64,000 nucleotides of DNA from Microbacterium timonense (GTDB lineage Bacteria > Actinomycetota > Actinomycetes > Actinomycetales > Microbacteriaceae): positions 124,001 through 188,000 of the forward strand of contig NZ_OLMV01000006.1 in NCBI RefSeq assembly GCF_900292075.1. Direction: 5' to 3'. The position numbers were made by a program, and so were the translations under genes. Shown here piece after piece: positions 38,029-46,114 of the stretch. Numbering within the stretch: position 1 is the first letter of the stretch; each line of letters begins with the position of its first letter. A model generated the notes under the pieces. It had not been told where the DNA came from, searched no databases, and saw only the letters and a program-made list of their open reading frames with translations.

Positions 38029-38820
38029 TCAGACCGCGTCGGAGGTCAGCCGATAGCCGACGCCGCGCACCGTCTCGATGTAGCGCGGGTTGGCCGCGCT
38101 CTCCCCGAGCTTGCGACGCAGGTTGGTCATGTGGGCCTCGACCGCGCGCTTGTCGGCGTCCTCGACGTAGTAGCTGGTCACGTACGACTCGCCGCGCAGC
38201 ACGAGCGTCAGGTCGGCTTTGCTGCGCACGCGCCGCTTGGACTCCAGCAGTGTCGCGAGCAGATCGAACTCCGTGCGGGTGAGGTCGAGCTCCGCCTCCC
38301 CGATGCGGGCGATGCGCGTGTCGGGGTTCAGTCTCAGGTCCCGATGCGCGAGCCATTCGCCGTCGGAGACGGGAGGCATGCCGGCGGTCGCCGGCTGGAC
38401 GGGCGCCGGCGAGGCGGGCGGCCGCGCCTCGGGGCCGCTGCGCGCCCGGCGAAGGATCGCCTCCAGCCGGGCGCGCAGCTCGCGCGGGCGGAAGGGCTTG
38501 AAGAGGTAGTCGTCCGCACCGGCGCCCAGGCCGGCGATGACGTCCGCCTCGTCACCGGCGCCGGTGAGCATGATGATGAACGTGTCGGACTGGGCGCGGA
38601 TGCGCCTCGCCGCCTCGATGCCGTCGATGCCGGGCATGTTGACGTCGATCGTCGTCAACAGCGGCCGGTGGGTGAGGACGGCCCGCACGCCGTCGATGCC
38701 GTTGCCGACGGACACGGTCGAGAAGCCCGACGACTCGAGGACCTCGGCCAGCACATGCCGGATCTCCGGGTCGTCCTCGATGATGACGGCCGTCTTCAGG
38801 TCATCGGCGGGGGTGCTCAT
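38029..38820 (-). CDS. OmpR/PhoB-family response regulator
   Basis: The 263-residue regulator has a receiver domain (about 10-125) with the acidic pair Glu15/Asp16, phosphoacceptor Asp59 in TIDVNMPG, Thr in MLTGA and Lys108 in LFKPFRP. A Pro/Ala linker of about 25 residues leads to a winged-helix DNA-binding domain (about 155-262) with LDLTRTEFDLLATLLE and YIETVRGVGYRL. It likely partners the nearby kinase at 35260-36930, from which it is separated by the glycosyltransferase-like gene. This pairing is inferred. Confidence 0.9.
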   Translation of the reverse strand: MSTPADDLKTAVIIEDDPEIRHVLAEVLESSGFSTVSVGNGIDGVRAVLTHRPLLTTIDVNMPGIDGIEAARRIRAQSDTFIIMLTGAGDEADVIAGLGAGADDYLFKPFRPRELRARLEAILRRARSGPEARPPASPAPVQPATAGMPPVSDGEWLAHRDLRLNPDTRIARIGEAELDLTRTEFDLLATLLESKRRVRSKADLTLVLRGESYVTSYYVEDADKRAVEAHMTNLRRKLGESAANPRYIETVRGVGYRLTSDAV

Positions 38821-38978
38821 TCGACGAAGGCCTTCTCTCGAACGGAGGATGGACGTTCGCCGAGCACCGACCCCAGCTGCGGCCCCCGACGCATACGCAG
38901 GTTACCGATGATGCTACACAACCGGCCCGGCGGCGGCCTGTGCTTCCACGACACCGCGCCGATCTGCCGGGCGACGGT

Positions 38979-39440
38979 TCACGCGGTGCGTCGACGGGCG
39001 CTGCGAAGACGCACCAGGGGAGCGGCCGGCCGCGGCACTGTCCGTGTCCGGTGACCTGCTGCGCGTGCGCCCGCCGGCTGCCCGGACAGCTGCCCGGACA
39101 GCTGCGCGAGAGCAGCCGCGAGCGGATCCGCAGCGAGCTGAGCCTCGAACGCCGCGGCGACGATCCGCGCGGCGCGCTCCAGCTCCCGCGTCCGCTCCAG
39201 GCCGTCGCGGCATCGGGCGACGGCACGGTCGGCCTCGGCATGGGCGGCACGCAGACGGGCGCGGTCATCCTCGCTGAGGTCGCGTCGCCCGGCCGTGCGC
39301 TCGAGCTCGACACCGGCGCGCGAGCGCTTCGCGATGCTGACCCGCAGTGCTCGCTCGGCCGACTCACGGTCGGCGCGGCACGTGGCGAGGGCGTCGGCGA
39401 GCTGCTCGCCCACGGTTGCGGTGGATGCGGAAGCGGTCAT
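38979..39440 (-). CDS. Small coiled-coil protein of unknown function
   Basis: An ATG at 39440 with a perfect aggagg site gives a 153-residue protein. Residues 1-105 are Ala/Arg/Glu-rich and strongly helical (ADALATCRADRESAERALR), probably a coiled coil. After AQLSGQLSGQ the C-terminal 45 residues are basic and Pro/Arg-rich. No known domain is recognised. A frame open further upstream is not used because the ribosome site is here. The overlapping plus-strand frames lack such a site. Confidence 0.6.
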   Translation of the reverse strand: MTASASTATVGEQLADALATCRADRESAERALRVSIAKRSRAGVELERTAGRRDLSEDDRARLRAAHAEADRAVARCRDGLERTRELERAARIVAAAFEAQLAADPLAAALAQLSGQLSGQPAGARAAGHRTRTVPRPAAPLVRLRSARRRTA

Positions 39441-39621
39441 GGCTCCTCCTGGGGTTCGTGGTGCGGACGCCGGCGATCCGCCGTCCGGTAACTGAGAGCA
39501 CCGACGTCGCCGCTTGGTACATCGGTCGGCGTGTTCGCCCGCGTTCCGTTCCTGAGAGGTCGCGATGCGGATCCGCAACGGCCACCCGGAAGAAAGGTTC
39601 ACGACATAGGCTGGCCCCGAC

Positions 39622-40338
39622 ATGAAGGTGATCTCGTACAACCTGCGCAAGCATCGCGCGGCGGGGGAGCTCGTCCAGCTGGTGGAGCGGTACGGCGCCG
39701 ATGTGCTGTGTCTGCAGGAGGCGGACACCACCGACCTGCCCGATGAGATCTCGGGGCTCCGGCTGGCCGATGCCACGCAACGCAACCGGCTGGGGCTGGC
39801 CGTGTACTACCGCGAGAACACCTTCCGCGCGGTGGGCGTGCGTGCCCTCGCCCTGAAGAAGTCACTCCACGATCGCGTCCTGAAGCCTGCCGAGGAGCGC
39901 CTCCTGGGGGTGCGGCTGCACGATATCGACGAGAACACCGACGTCATCGTCGCCTCGTTCCACGCCGCGCCCCTGACCGCCCTGAACTCGCTGCGGCGCC
40001 ACCAGATCCGCACCGCGCTCGCCGAGCTGCAGCAGCTGGGTGACGGACTGCCGGCCCTGATGGTCGGCGACTACAACTATCCGATGTTCAAGGAGCACCT
40101 CGGACAGCATGTTCGTGAGCAGGGGTACGAGCTCAACCTCAGCGACTCACGCACCTACACGCGGTACCGCTTCTTCCGGGGCCACTATGACTTCGCGACC
40201 TCGGTGGGGTTCGAGATCGACCGGGTCCGCACGCTTCCGCAGGGCCTCAGCGACCACCTGCCGATCCTGGTCACCGCGCACCCGGCGTCCGGGGCGCGAT
40301 CGGTCGACGTCGACGAACCGCAGACCGGCGCCGCCTGA
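39622..40338 (+). CDS. Endonuclease/exonuclease/phosphatase-family protein
   Basis: A 238-residue EEP-fold hydrolase. The motifs are MKVISYNLRKH (Asn), VLCLQEAD (metal-binding Glu), VGDYNYP (Asp/Asn) and LSDHLPILV (Asp-His catalytic pair). There is no signal peptide or membrane helix, so it acts in the cytoplasm. The family covers nucleases and phosphodiesterases, and the substrate cannot be inferred. A TAGGCT -10 at 39607-39612 lies nine bases before the ATG, so the leader would be only a few bases long. Confidence 0.85.
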   Translation: MKVISYNLRKHRAAGELVQLVERYGADVLCLQEADTTDLPDEISGLRLADATQRNRLGLAVYYRENTFRAVGVRALALKKSLHDRVLKPAEERLLGVRLHDIDENTDVIVASFHAAPLTALNSLRRHQIRTALAELQQLGDGLPALMVGDYNYPMFKEHLGQHVREQGYELNLSDSRTYTRYRFFRGHYDFATSVGFEIDRVRTLPQGLSDHLPILVTAHPASGARSVDVDEPQTGAA

Positions 40339-40392
40339 CCTCTCCCCGCGCCGGGCCGCGACTGTGCCCTCGGGGATGTCGCGCCCGTGGCG

Positions 40393-41724
40393 TCAGGGAC
40401 GGCCCATGCCGAAGTAGGTCCACCCCGCCGCGCGCCATGCGGCGGCATCCAGCCCGTTGCGGCCGTCGACGATGATGCGGCCGGCCGTGAGGGACGACGC
40501 ATGCTCGGGGGACAGCTGCCGCCGGTACTCGTCCCATTCCGTGACCAGCACGACCGCGTCGGCATCGCGGATCGCCTCATCGCGGTCGGTGATGTACGTC
40601 AGCTGCGGGTGCACCCGGCGGGCGTTGTCGATCGCGGCGGGGTCGGTGACGACCACGTCGGCGCCGAGTCCCCGCAGGCGGACCGCGACGTCGAGCGCGG
40701 GCGAATCGCGGATGTCGTCGCTGAACGGCTTGAACGCCGCGCCGAGCACCGCGACCCGCTTCTCGAACACCGAACCGCCGAACGCCTGCACGACCAGTTC
40801 GACCGCGCGATCGCGGCGGCGGAGGTTGATGGCATCGACCTCGCGCAGGAACGCGACCGATTCTCCGCGGCCGAGCTCCTCGGCCCGCGCGGAGAACGCG
40901 CGGATGTCCTTCGGCAGGCAGCCGCCCCCGAATCCGATGCCGGCGCCGAGGAAGCGCCGGCCGATGCGCACATCGTGCCCGATGGCGTCGGCCAGCTGGG
41001 TGACGTCCGCGCCCGTCACCTCGGCGATCTCGGCCATCGCGTTGATGAACGAGATCTTCGTCGCGAGGAACGCGTTGGCGGCCACCTTGACCAGCTCGGC
41101 CGTCGACCAGTCCGTCACGATGAACGGGGTGCCCGCGGCGACGGCAGGGTGGTACACCTCGCGCAGCAGCGCCGCGGCGTCCGTCCCGGTGACCGCTGCC
41201 GGGTCGGCTCCGCTGGAGTGCCCCAACCCCACGACGAGCCGGTCGGGCTCGACGGTGTCTTTGACGGCCCACCCCTCGCGCAGGAACTCCGGGTTCCACA
41301 CCAGTGCGGCGCCGGTCGCCTCGATGCGGGGCGCGAGCTCGGCGGCGGTGCCCACGGGCACCGTGGATTTTCCGGCGACGACGTCGCCGGGGCGGAGGTA
41401 GGGCAGCAGCGCGTCGACGGCTCCGTTCACATAGGTGAGGTCCGCAGCGTATCCACCCTGCTGCTGCGGCGTCCCCACCGCGATGAAGTGCACGCGCGAG
41501 CCCGCGGCCTGTGACATGTCGGTGGTGAAACTCAGGCGACCCGAAGCGACCCCGCCGGCGAGCAGGTCCTCGAGGTCCGGCTCGAAGAAGGGCGCCTCGC
41601 CGCGCGAGAGCGCGTCGATCTTACGGGGATCGACGTCGATGCCCACGACCTCGTGGCCGATCGAAGCCATCGCGGCCGCGTGGACCGCCCCCAGATACCC
41701 GCAGCCGATGACAGTGAGGCGCAT
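40393..41724 (-). CDS. UDP-glucose/GDP-mannose dehydrogenase family protein
   Basis: The enzyme class oxidises a UDP- or GDP-sugar to the uronic acid with two NAD+. ATG 41724, preceded by gggggaag, gives 443 residues. An N-terminal Rossmann domain (VIGCGYLGAVHAAAMASIG) and the catalytic loop GFGGGCLPKDIRAF, with its Cys, are present, as is the C-terminal UDP-binding domain (VAVLGAAFKPFSDDIRDSP). It would supply uronic acid for capsule or cell-wall glycan. UDP-glucose is the likeliest substrate. It is convergent with the EEP gene. Confidence 0.9.
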   Translation of the reverse strand: MRLTVIGCGYLGAVHAAAMASIGHEVVGIDVDPRKIDALSRGEAPFFEPDLEDLLAGGVASGRLSFTTDMSQAAGSRVHFIAVGTPQQQGGYAADLTYVNGAVDALLPYLRPGDVVAGKSTVPVGTAAELAPRIEATGAALVWNPEFLREGWAVKDTVEPDRLVVGLGHSSGADPAAVTGTDAAALLREVYHPAVAAGTPFIVTDWSTAELVKVAANAFLATKISFINAMAEIAEVTGADVTQLADAIGHDVRIGRRFLGAGIGFGGGCLPKDIRAFSARAEELGRGESVAFLREVDAINLRRRDRAVELVVQAFGGSVFEKRVAVLGAAFKPFSDDIRDSPALDVAVRLRGLGADVVVTDPAAIDNARRVHPQLTYITDRDEAIRDADAVVLVTEWDEYRRQLSPEHASSLTAGRIIVDGRNGLDAAAWRAAGWTYFGMGRP

Positions 41725-41786
41725 GCTTCCCCCAAGATCCGCGACGATGTGCGTCGCGGCATCCTTCCTATCAGAGTCGGGGTACG

Positions 41787-42638
41787 TCACCTAAGCGGCA
41801 GGAGCGAGGGGTCCGGATCGCGCCAGTTCTCGATGCCCTGGACCACCCAGAACATCAGGAACAGGGTCAGTGCCGCAGCCTCGGTGACCAGCACGATCGG
41901 GACGCCCGACTCCGCCGCCTGCGGCAACGCGACGACATACGCCACCAGGACGACCACGAGTCCGACGGCGATCGCCGTGTACAGCGCGCGGAACACCGGC
42001 GCGGGAGGAGCGCCCCGGCGCGGAAAGGCGCTCAGCATCGCGACGGCGGCGAACAGGGCGAAGAAGGCGATCGTCGCGGCGAAGTGCGCGTGCTGCAGGA
42101 AGGCCTCGCGGGCGAGCGTCCAGGTCGCACCGACCGCGACGAGCACCGACACGGTGATCGCCAGCGATGCGCCGACCGCGCGGAAGGCGACCTGGCGCAG
42201 CGCCACCAGCAGCAGCGCGACGACCACCACGACTCCGCCCACGACGAGGTACGTGACCACGCCGTTCTCGGCATCCGGTTCCGCCACGGGCGGGAAGCAG
42301 GTGGCCTCGCAGGTCTCACCGACGCCCGGTACGGATCCGGGGACCACGGTGGTGGGCACGAGGGCGATCAGCGGGGCGAACAGCGCGGCGGCGTCGAGCA
42401 GCCAGCGCTGCACCCCGCGCCCCGACAGTGCGACCAGCGCGAGCGTGGCCGCGATGAGGGAGCCGACCAGGACGTTCCTGGCGGGCGTGTAGAAATAGTC
42501 GCTGACCGACGGGAGCCAGCCGACGGATGCCGCGGCCGTGGCCACCGCCACGAAGATGGCGACGACCGTTCCGGCGACTCCGATCCGCAGGTAGCGGTAG
42601 GTGCGCTCCAGCGAGGTCGACGGGGCAGGGGAAGACAT
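41787..42638 (-). CDS. Polytopic membrane protein of unknown function
   Basis: The ATG at 42638 gives a 283-residue protein with about seven membrane helices. A non-membrane loop around residues 95-125 contains two cysteines (GETCEATCFPP) that could form an extracellular disulfide. The segment DYFYTPARNVLVGSLIA is conserved in actinobacterial membrane proteins of unknown role. A longer in-frame start at 42866 is rejected because it would run through the rplM leader. It is followed 62 bases later by the dehydrogenase gene. Confidence 0.7.
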   Translation of the reverse strand: MSSPAPSTSLERTYRYLRIGVAGTVVAIFVAVATAAASVGWLPSVSDYFYTPARNVLVGSLIAATLALVALSGRGVQRWLLDAAALFAPLIALVPTTVVPGSVPGVGETCEATCFPPVAEPDAENGVVTYLVVGGVVVVVALLLVALRQVAFRAVGASLAITVSVLVAVGATWTLAREAFLQHAHFAATIAFFALFAAVAMLSAFPRRGAPPAPVFRALYTAIAVGLVVVLVAYVVALPQAAESGVPIVLVTEAAALTLFLMFWVVQGIENWRDPDPSLLPLR

Positions 42639-42730
42639 GGTGCACACGATATCCGCGACGGTGCGGACGGGATGCCTCGCCACCAGATCAGCGCAGATCC
42701 GCGGCGGAGGGCGAGGCGGCGCGCGTCTGG

Positions 42731-42736
42731 TAGACT
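42731..42736 (+). promoter_or_regulatory. -10 of the rplM-rpsI promoter
   Basis: TAGACT, identical to the S10 -10, followed after five bases by TTTGGTG exactly as at infA. No good -35 is seen at 17-18 bases. The leader to rplM is about 160 bases. Confidence 0.65.
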
Positions 42737-42741
42737 CAACG

Positions 42742-42901
42742 TTTGGTGTGCGGCTCAGCTGACCCGGCACCACGAACGTGAGCCCTCCACTGGCGTGTTC
42801 CTGGCGTTTCGTCTCGCTTCGCTCGCTCAACGAGCGAGGCAGGAACCACCCCGGAGTGGGATTCACGAACCTCTCCGTTCGATCAAGAAAGCAGCACTAC
42901 T
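42742..42901 (+). promoter_or_regulatory. Structured rplM leader
   Basis: Two nested stems are visible: ccact (42787-42791) with agtgg (42855-42859), and gttcctg (42797-42803) with caggaac (42840-42846). The apical region between them is filled by a REP-like repeat (42803-42839). The leader also contains TCCACTGGCGTG (42786-42797), found with one change in the infA leader. A role in L13 autoregulation is possible but inferred. Confidence 0.5.
42803..42839. repeat. REP-like element inside the rplM leader
   Basis: This copy shares gcgtttcgtctcgcttcgct and the following bases to ctcaacga with the left arm of the palindrome at 6969-7042. Its own short right arm is cgagcgagg. It is a shortened copy of the same dispersed element. 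Confidence 0.8.
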
Positions 42902-43348
42902 GTGACGCGCACCTACACCCCCAAGGCTGGCGAAGCCCAGCGCGAGTGGCTGGTCATCGACGCGACTGACGTCGTCCTCGGCCGCCTCGCCTCGCACGCT
43001 GCCGCGCTCCTGCGTGGCAAGCACAAGCCCACCTTCGCGCCCCACGTCGACCAGGGCGACTTCGTCATCATCATCAACGCCGACAAGGTGGCCCTCACCG
43101 GTCAGAAGCTCGAGCAGAAGAAGGCCTACCGCCACTCGGGCTACCCGGGCGGCCTCAAGGCCGTCACCTACTCGGAGCTCCTCGAGAAGAACCCGGTGCG
43201 CGCCGTGGAGAAGGCCGTCCGCGGCATGCTCCCCAAGAACACCCTGGGCCGTGAGCAGCTCTCGAAGCTGAAGGTGTACGCCGGTGGCGAGCACCCGCAC
43301 GCCGCCCAGAAGCCCACCGCTTACGTTTTCGACCAGGTCGCCCAGTAA
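42902..43348 (+). CDS. rplM: 50S ribosomal protein L13
   Basis: The 148-residue L13 starts [23 protein letters not shown] from a GTG, with the family blocks [19 protein letters not shown] and [22 protein letters not shown]. It is an early 50S assembly protein. It is cotranscribed with rpsI, 25 bases downstream. The Shine-Dalgarno (aagaaag-like) is weak. Confidence 0.98.
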   Translation: MTRTYTPKAGEAQREWLVIDATDVVLGRLASHAAALLRGKHKPTFAPHVDQGDFVIIINADKVALTGQKLEQKKAYRHSGYPGGLKAVTYSELLEKNPVRAVEKAVRGMLPKNTLGREQLSKLKVYAGGEHPHAAQKPTAYVFDQVAQ

Positions 43349-43373
43349 GCGCCGGACAGAACAGGACACACTG

Positions 43374-43850
43374 ATGGCGAACATCGAAGAAACCCCCACC
43401 AGCTACTCGACCGAGACCCAGGTCGACGAGACCGTCGTCGCCGCCGAGCGCCCCGTGCTCTCGGTCTCGGGCGCGGCCGTCGGTCGCCGCAAGCAGGCGA
43501 TCGCCCGCGTGCGGGTCGTCCCCGGTTCGGGCACCATCACGGTCAACGGCCGTACCCTCGAGGACTACTTCCCGAACAAGCTGCACCAGCAGCTCATCAC
43601 CGACCCGTTCACGGTGCTCAACCTCACCGGCGCGTACGACGTCATCGCCCGCATCTCGGGCGGCGGCGACTCCGGCCAGGCCGGTGCGCTGCGCCTGGGC
43701 ATCGCTCGCGCGCTGAACGAGATCGACGTCGAGAACAACCGCCCGACCCTCAAGAAGGCCGGCTTCCTCTCGCGCGACGCCCGCGTCATCGAGCGCAAGA
43801 AGGCCGGTCTCAAGAAGGCCCGCAAGGCGCCGCAGTACTCGAAGCGCTGA
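43374..43850 (+). CDS. rpsI: 30S ribosomal protein S9
   Basis: ATG 43374 gives 158 residues. The S9 core begins near residue 33 ([28 protein letters not shown]) and ends with the universal [10 protein letters not shown], whose C-terminal Lys-Arg contacts P-site tRNA. An acidic N-terminal extension of about 30 residues ([18 protein letters not shown]) precedes the core. It is followed 16 bases later by glmM. Confidence 0.98.
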   Translation: MANIEETPTSYSTETQVDETVVAAERPVLSVSGAAVGRRKQAIARVRVVPGSGTITVNGRTLEDYFPNKLHQQLITDPFTVLNLTGAYDVIARISGGGDSGQAGALRLGIARALNEIDVENNRPTLKKAGFLSRDARVIERKKAGLKKARKAPQYSKR

Positions 43851-43866
43851 TCGGCTTCATCTCCGT

Positions 43867-45225
43867 ATGCCGATCTTTGGCACGGACGGGGTGAGGGGGC
43901 TGGCCAACGGCCCCCTCACCGCCGATCTCGCACTGTCCCTGGCCCAGGCGACCGCCGTCGTCCTGGGCCAGGGCCGTACGGCCGAGGCGCGACGCGCCGC
44001 CGGCAAGCGACTGACCGCGGTGGTCGCGCGTGACCCGCGCGTCTCGGGCGAGTTCCTGTCGGCCGCTGTCGAGGCAGGGCTGGCCTCGTCGGGCGTCGAC
44101 GTCTACGACGCCGGGGTGCTGCCGACCCCGGCCGCCGCGTTCCTCATCGCCGACATGGACGCCGACTTCGGTGTCATGGTCTCGGCCTCCCACAACCCGG
44201 CGCCCGACAACGGGATCAAGATCTTCGCGCGGGGCGGCGTCAAGCTGCCCGACATCGTCGAACAGCGCATCGAGAACGCCATGGCCGGCGCGAAGCTGCT
44301 CCCCACCGGCGCGGACGTCGGCCGCATCCGCCGGTTCGCCGACGCCGAGGACCGGTACGTCGTGCACCTGCTCGGCTCGCTGCCGCACCGCCTGGACGGT
44401 CTGCACGTCGTGCTCGATTGCGCCCACGGTGCCGCCTCGGGAGTCTCTCCGGAGACCTTCCGGGATGCCGGCGCCCGCGTGACGGTCATCGGGGCCGATC
44501 CTGATGGCGTCAACATCAACGACGGCGTGGGATCGACGCATCTGGACGTGCTGGCGAAGGCGGTCGTGGAGCACGGCGCCGATGTCGGCATCGCGCACGA
44601 CGGCGACGCCGATCGCTGCCTCGCGGTGGACGCGAACGGCAGGATCGTCGACGGCGACCAGATCATGGCCATCCTCGCCCTCTCGATGAAGTCCCGCGGG
44701 CAGTTGAAGGACGACACGCTGGTCGCGACGGTGATGAGCAACCTCGGGTTGCACCGCGCGATGTCGGCTCACGGCATCCGCGTCGAGACGACCGCGGTCG
44801 GCGACCGCTACGTGCTGGAGCGCATGAACGAACGCGGATTCTCGCTGGGCGGCGAGCAGTCGGGGCACGTCATCATGAGCGAGTACGCGACGACCGGCGA
44901 CGGCGTCCTCACCGGCCTGCACCTGGTGGCCGAGATGGCACGCACCGGCAAGACGCTGGCCGAGCTCGCGTCCGTCATGACGGTGTATCCGCAGGTGCTC
45001 GTCAACGTGAAGGGCGTCGACCGCTCCCGCGCGGCCACCGACGAGGCGGTCCAGGATGCGGTGGCGCGCGCGAGCGCAGAGCTCGGCCTGTCGGGCCGTG
45101 TGCTGCTGCGTCCGTCGGGCACCGAGCAGCTGGTGCGGGTGATGGTGGAGGCCTCGTCCGAGGATGAGGCGCGCCGTCACGCGGACGTGCTCGCCGGCGT
45201 CGTCCGGGAGCGCCTCACGCTGTAG
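43867..45225 (+). CDS. glmM: Phosphoglucosamine mutase
   Basis: GlmM converts glucosamine-6-phosphate to glucosamine-1-phosphate for UDP-GlcNAc and peptidoglycan. The 452-residue protein has [14 protein letters not shown], the phosphoserine loop [16 protein letters not shown], the metal loop [13 protein letters not shown], the sugar loop GGEQSGHVI and the phosphate-binding [12 protein letters not shown]. It is likely the third gene of the rplM-rpsI unit. Its end overlaps the convergent membrane gene by 11 bases. Confidence 0.97.
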   Translation: MPIFGTDGVRGLANGPLTADLALSLAQATAVVLGQGRTAEARRAAGKRLTAVVARDPRVSGEFLSAAVEAGLASSGVDVYDAGVLPTPAAAFLIADMDADFGVMVSASHNPAPDNGIKIFARGGVKLPDIVEQRIENAMAGAKLLPTGADVGRIRRFADAEDRYVVHLLGSLPHRLDGLHVVLDCAHGAASGVSPETFRDAGARVTVIGADPDGVNINDGVGSTHLDVLAKAVVEHGADVGIAHDGDADRCLAVDANGRIVDGDQIMAILALSMKSRGQLKDDTLVATVMSNLGLHRAMSAHGIRVETTAVGDRYVLERMNERGFSLGGEQSGHVIMSEYATTGDGVLTGLHLVAEMARTGKTLAELASVMTVYPQVLVNVKGVDRSRAATDEAVQDAVARASAELGLSGRVLLRPSGTEQLVRVMVEASSEDEARRHADVLAGVVRERLTL

Positions 45226-46114
45226 CTCCCGTGCGGGCGTGACGTTCGCACCAGACGGTGAAGCTCGCATAGACGACGAGAGCGCCGGCGACCAGACCGA
45301 CGAAGGCCCATGACAGCGGCCGATCCCAGTGCAGGGCGTCGTTTCCGGCGACCAGCGACACGGCGATCGCGCCGAGGCTCAGCAGCTGTGCCTGGAACAG
45401 CACCCGGAACGCGCTCCACCGCGCGTCCCACAGCAGGGCCGCATCCACCACTCCCGTGAGCGAGAGGACCGCGCCGGTCACGCGTGCGGTCAGCGGCGTG
45501 AGGTCCCAGGCCCAGAGGGGGAGCAGGGCCTGCGGCGAGAGGAACAGCACAGCGCCGAGGAGGAGCGCACACGCGCCGATGGCCGCGAGCGCGTAGCGCA
45601 GCGCGCGCGGGATGACGGCATCTTGCCGATCGGCCACCATCGGGTCGCGTCCGCGCTGGGCGATCGCCAGCGCGGCGACCGCGAACGGAGTGGTCGCGTA
45701 GAGGGTCATCCACACGGCGAACGACAGGTTCTGCGAGAACCGCTCCAGGTGCAGCAAGGTGGCCACCAGGAGCGCACCCGAGAACACCACGACCGCCGGG
45801 AAACCGTGCTCCACGTGATGCCATCGGCGCGCCGACGCGACGCGCACGAAGAACCAGATCCCGCCGAGGTAGGCCGAGGCCAGCAGGTACGCCGACAGCG
45901 GCGGCGCGATCGCCCACGCGAACAGCTCACCGGTCCGCGTGGGGAAGACCCACAGCAGGAACGCCGCCGCGACGAGGAACGGCACGATCGCGATCGCGAC
46001 CCACCGCGTCGCCGGGAGCACCCCGTCGTCCGGGCGCGCCCCGTCGCCCGGCGGAACCTGACCGTCCCGCGGAACGTCGTTTGGCCATCCGCGGCCCGGA
46101 TCAGTCGCGGACAT
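45215..46114 (-). CDS. Polytopic membrane protein, partner gene of the STAND ATPase
   Basis: This 299-residue protein has a polar N-terminus of about 35 residues and then eight hydrophobic segments. It has no recognised family. A region of charged and aromatic residues ([10 protein letters not shown]) follows the second or third helix. Its start lies 14 bases inside the end of the upstream STAND gene, so the two are translationally coupled and probably work together. Its end overlaps glmM on the opposite strand. Confidence 0.65.
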   Translation of the reverse strand: MSATDPGRGWPNDVPRDGQVPPGDGARPDDGVLPATRWVAIAIVPFLVAAAFLLWVFPTRTGELFAWAIAPPLSAYLLASAYLGGIWFFVRVASARRWHHVEHGFPAVVVFSGALLVATLLHLERFSQNLSFAVWMTLYATTPFAVAALAIAQRGRDPMVADRQDAVIPRALRYALAAIGACALLLGAVLFLSPQALLPLWAWDLTPLTARVTGAVLSLTGVVDAALLWDARWSAFRVLFQAQLLSLGAIAVSLVAGNDALHWDRPLSWAFVGLVAGALVVYASFTVWCERHARTGATA

